Shown: positions 62,191 to 64,000 of the stretch, piece by piece
Numbering within the stretch: the first letter of the stretch is position 1
How the letters are laid out: each line of letters opens with the position of its first letter
DNA from: Bolinopsis microptera
Lineage: Eukaryota; Ctenophora; Tentaculata; Lobata; Bolinopsidae
NCBI RefSeq assembly: GCF_026151205.1
Contig: NC_087074.1
Coordinates: 9,581,226 to 9,645,225 of the forward strand
Direction: 5' to 3'
DNA length: 64,000 bases
Notes under the pieces: generated by a model
The model's input: the letters and a program-made list of their open reading frames with translations, nothing else
What the model was told of the DNA's origin: nothing
The model's database searches: none
Program-made: the position numbers and the translations under genes

Positions 62191-63416
62191 TCAATATAAA
62201 TTATTCATTAAATCATACGTGTCATCATACGTGTCATCAATACCAACATTTATTAAATCATACGTGTCATCATACGTGTCATCATACGTGTCATCAATAC
62301 CAACATTTATTAAATCATACGTGTCATCATACGTGTCATCATACGTGTCATCAATATCAACATATTGCTGATAAGAAGTTGTATCGCTCCAGTGATCAGG
62401 AGCAATTGCTCGGTGTCTACCTTTGGTAAAAGGAGGGAGGAGGCACTCATCTGCTCTCTTCTCAGACTCTCTCTTGACCCAGACCTTGCCTCTTTGCTGC
62501 AGTCGTCCTTCAAGTCTTTGGTAAATTCGTAGAAGATACACAACCCCCATTGCGCTGTACTTCAGCGCTATAGCGCTCAGTGGTCTTCTTGTTAAATTGT
62601 CATATGATCCTCCTTTATGGGGGAAGAAGAGTTTGTTGGCACGTTCGTCGATCTGGACAAATTCCGCCCTCTCTTGGTCGTCAAGACCACCATACTCTAG
62701 CGTTATTTTTTTACCGCCACAAACAAAACGAGATCTTGGTATGGCTTGCCTCCTCACGCCGACTTCTGCTAGTTGGACACAGAAAACGTTTTTGAGATGG
62801 ATTCCGTAGTGATGATAGAGTGCATCGCTGTCAGAACGCGGATCACAGAATAGTTTTAATGTAGTTTGGTCCTCCAGCAGCTGCTTTACTGATGTCCACT
62901 TGTATTCACGTGTTTGGTCACGTGATTGGTCTCCAGAGATGGTCGTGAGACAGGTTGGTCCTAACTCCTGGATATAAAGTGGTACAGTTTGACAAGTTTA
63001 AACTTTGTAAGGCGCCTTTTTAAATTTTAAACTTTCTGGATGTGGGTGAGAATTATAATCTAATATAGGTACCCAACTTATCTGTGTATAAAATGCATTC
63101 ATATCATGTACAGATAAGTCGGCTTTATTACTGTATATTATAATTTATAGTACATAGAAGGCGATGGAACAAAAACTCTAGGCAGATCAAGAGAATAAGG
63201 CTCAGAATTTCATACCTGCACATCTACAACATATACCACGTAATCATTCCAGCAGAGAGCTAGAAGAGACAAGGTACCGTTTCTACACAAGTCCCACCCC
63301 TCCGCATCAACCGATATCAAACTAGGTCTCTCTCGGTTGAGAGCTTGTAGCATCTCGCACAATTCTGTCTCCGATGAGACCATATTGAGATCTTTGTTTC
63401 CTAGTTTTGTTACCAT
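62191..63416 (-). CDS. EXD1-like protein with DEDD 3'-5' exonuclease fold
   Basis: Two exons on the minus strand: 63416-63216 and 62967-62191, joined in phase 0 at GT-AG sites, 325 residues. Motif I of the DnaQ-like fold is SVDAEGWDL (Asp and Glu), followed by GTLSLLAL. Motif II is KLFCDPRSDSDALYHHYGI with its Asp. The motif III region RPLSAIALKYSAMGVVYLL aligns with the Y-x-x-x-D block but has Gly where the last catalytic Asp is expected, so catalysis is doubtful. Known EXD1 proteins are RNA-binding, catalytically inactive adaptors in the PIWI pathway of mouse and silkworm; the same role here is inference. The C-terminus is an acidic tandem repeat (units of IDDTYDDTYDLINVG, about 19 residues) with matching DNA repeats at 62205-62360. 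ATG 63416 is the first in frame. Confidence 0.8.
62205..62360. repeat. Tandem repeat encoding the EXD1-like C-terminal tail
   Basis: A 12-bp unit (ATCATACGTGTC) is repeated two or three times inside a longer 57-bp unit, giving nested periodicity in a coding exon. It encodes DDTY repeats on the minus strand. Confidence 0.85.
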
Positions 63417-63822
63417 GCTACTATGGAGGAATGTGGTTATTCTAACAGACTAACACACCCAGAACGTTTTTAAATTCCCAGTCGAAGGTTTCCCCTAAAA
63501 AATGTCTCATGCCCTAAGAAAAGAAAAAAATCAGGCCTGACAAAAACTTTCACTTCGGCACCAAATTGAAATTTTAGTAAACACTACACCTTAATAATTC
63601 TAGCGCGAAAATTAGAAAAAAATTCAACTCACCACCACACTTGGTGTATTTGCTCATCCCTGAAGCCAAAGTTACCTTTTTTTGCCACGATCTCCAAATA
63701 TAAGCATCTAAGTGCCTATATTGCTTTGTAAGTTGTATATAAATGTGGCCTTTGCAGTTCGATTCCTAGCTCAATTTACGAAAATCCAGGGATATTTTGG
63801 ACCACGTATAGTCACATTAATA
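63417..63822. other. Upstream region of the EXD1-like gene
   Basis: No coding signal. A promoter must lie here, but no clear core element was identified. Confidence 0.45.
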
Positions 63823-64000
63823 CAGGGTGGGCCAAAGGTCAGTGTACATACGTTGGCCTAAATGGCCTTAATAACTCAGTCACTGAGTGCCCAATTGAAA
63901 TAATTCTTTCTGGTATGACTTAATACCACCACTGGTTCGAGGAATTTGTCAATTCGAAAAATATTCGAGTTCATTTTTTTCAAATGAAGGTTCATTCACG
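63823..64000 (+). mobile_element. Left end of a mariner-like MITE, cut by the window edge
   Basis: TA followed by CAGGGTGGGCCAAAGGTCAG, similar to the terminus of the element at 34057 (CAGGGTGGCCCAGAAGTAAC). The body also shares TTAATAACTCA with the first 60 bp of that copy. The right end lies outside the window. Confidence 0.6.

Overview
This is nuclear DNA of a multicellular animal. Genes are split by GT-AG introns, coding regions are sparse, the DNA is AT-rich, and it carries long (CA)n and (CT)n tracts, non-LTR retrotransposons and many miniature transposons. Conserved animal genes (macoilin, tomosyn, Hsc70, BUD23, an M6P-receptor-type protein, an EXD1-type protein) place it in Metazoa. 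The intronless, divergent rhodopsin-like GPCR and the secreted LamG/coiled-coil protein would suit a cnidarian, but the species cannot be fixed from the sequence alone.

Layout. 1-6469: a minus-strand LINE. ORF1 carries an AlkB-like dioxygenase domain and an SGNH hydrolase domain; ORF2 (endonuclease + RT) has an in-frame stop and is split by a second, 5'-truncated reverse-transcriptase element flanked by a 7-bp duplication. 7203-22187 (+): macoilin, with microsatellites, a 62-bp palindrome and a duplicated exon end/splice donor. 22188-31876: a transposon-rich interval holding a 1.47-kb palindromic-TIR element, a nested element with telomere-like repeats, a cluster of ~80-bp elements with 8-bp target duplications, a satellite-like 333-bp repeat and several TIR elements. 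31877-46025 (+): tomosyn (STXBP5 type) in 11 exons. Its introns hold a mariner-like MITE, (CA)n, (CT)n, a 21-bp minisatellite and, on the opposite strand of intron 10, a complete intronless gene for a secreted LamG/coiled-coil protein. 48137-49300 (-): GPCR. 49301-52235: intergenic, with an 84-bp palindrome beside a TAA-flanked MITE. 52236-55026 (-): Hsc70 with a 5'-UTR intron, TATA box and perfect trimeric heat-shock element. 57048-59751 (+): BUD23 18S rRNA methyltransferase with a tRNA-derived SINE in intron 1. 60203-61790 (+): secretory protein with cation-independent M6P-receptor-type repeats, probably running on. 62191-63416 (-): EXD1-like DEDD exonuclease-fold protein. 63823-64000: left end of another MITE.

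The genes are unrelated housekeeping or trafficking functions (ER membrane, SNARE regulation, chaperone, ribosome biogenesis, lysosomal-type receptor, small-RNA-type nuclease fold) and form no operon-like unit. The most distinctive material is mobile DNA: the AlkB+SGNH LINE, and a tiny inverted-repeat element family whose mobility can be read from exact 8-bp target duplications, self-nesting and a related empty site inside this one window. Two conserved genes (macoilin, M6P-receptor-like) show an apparent one-base deletion in an otherwise conserved exon, which may reflect assembly indels.
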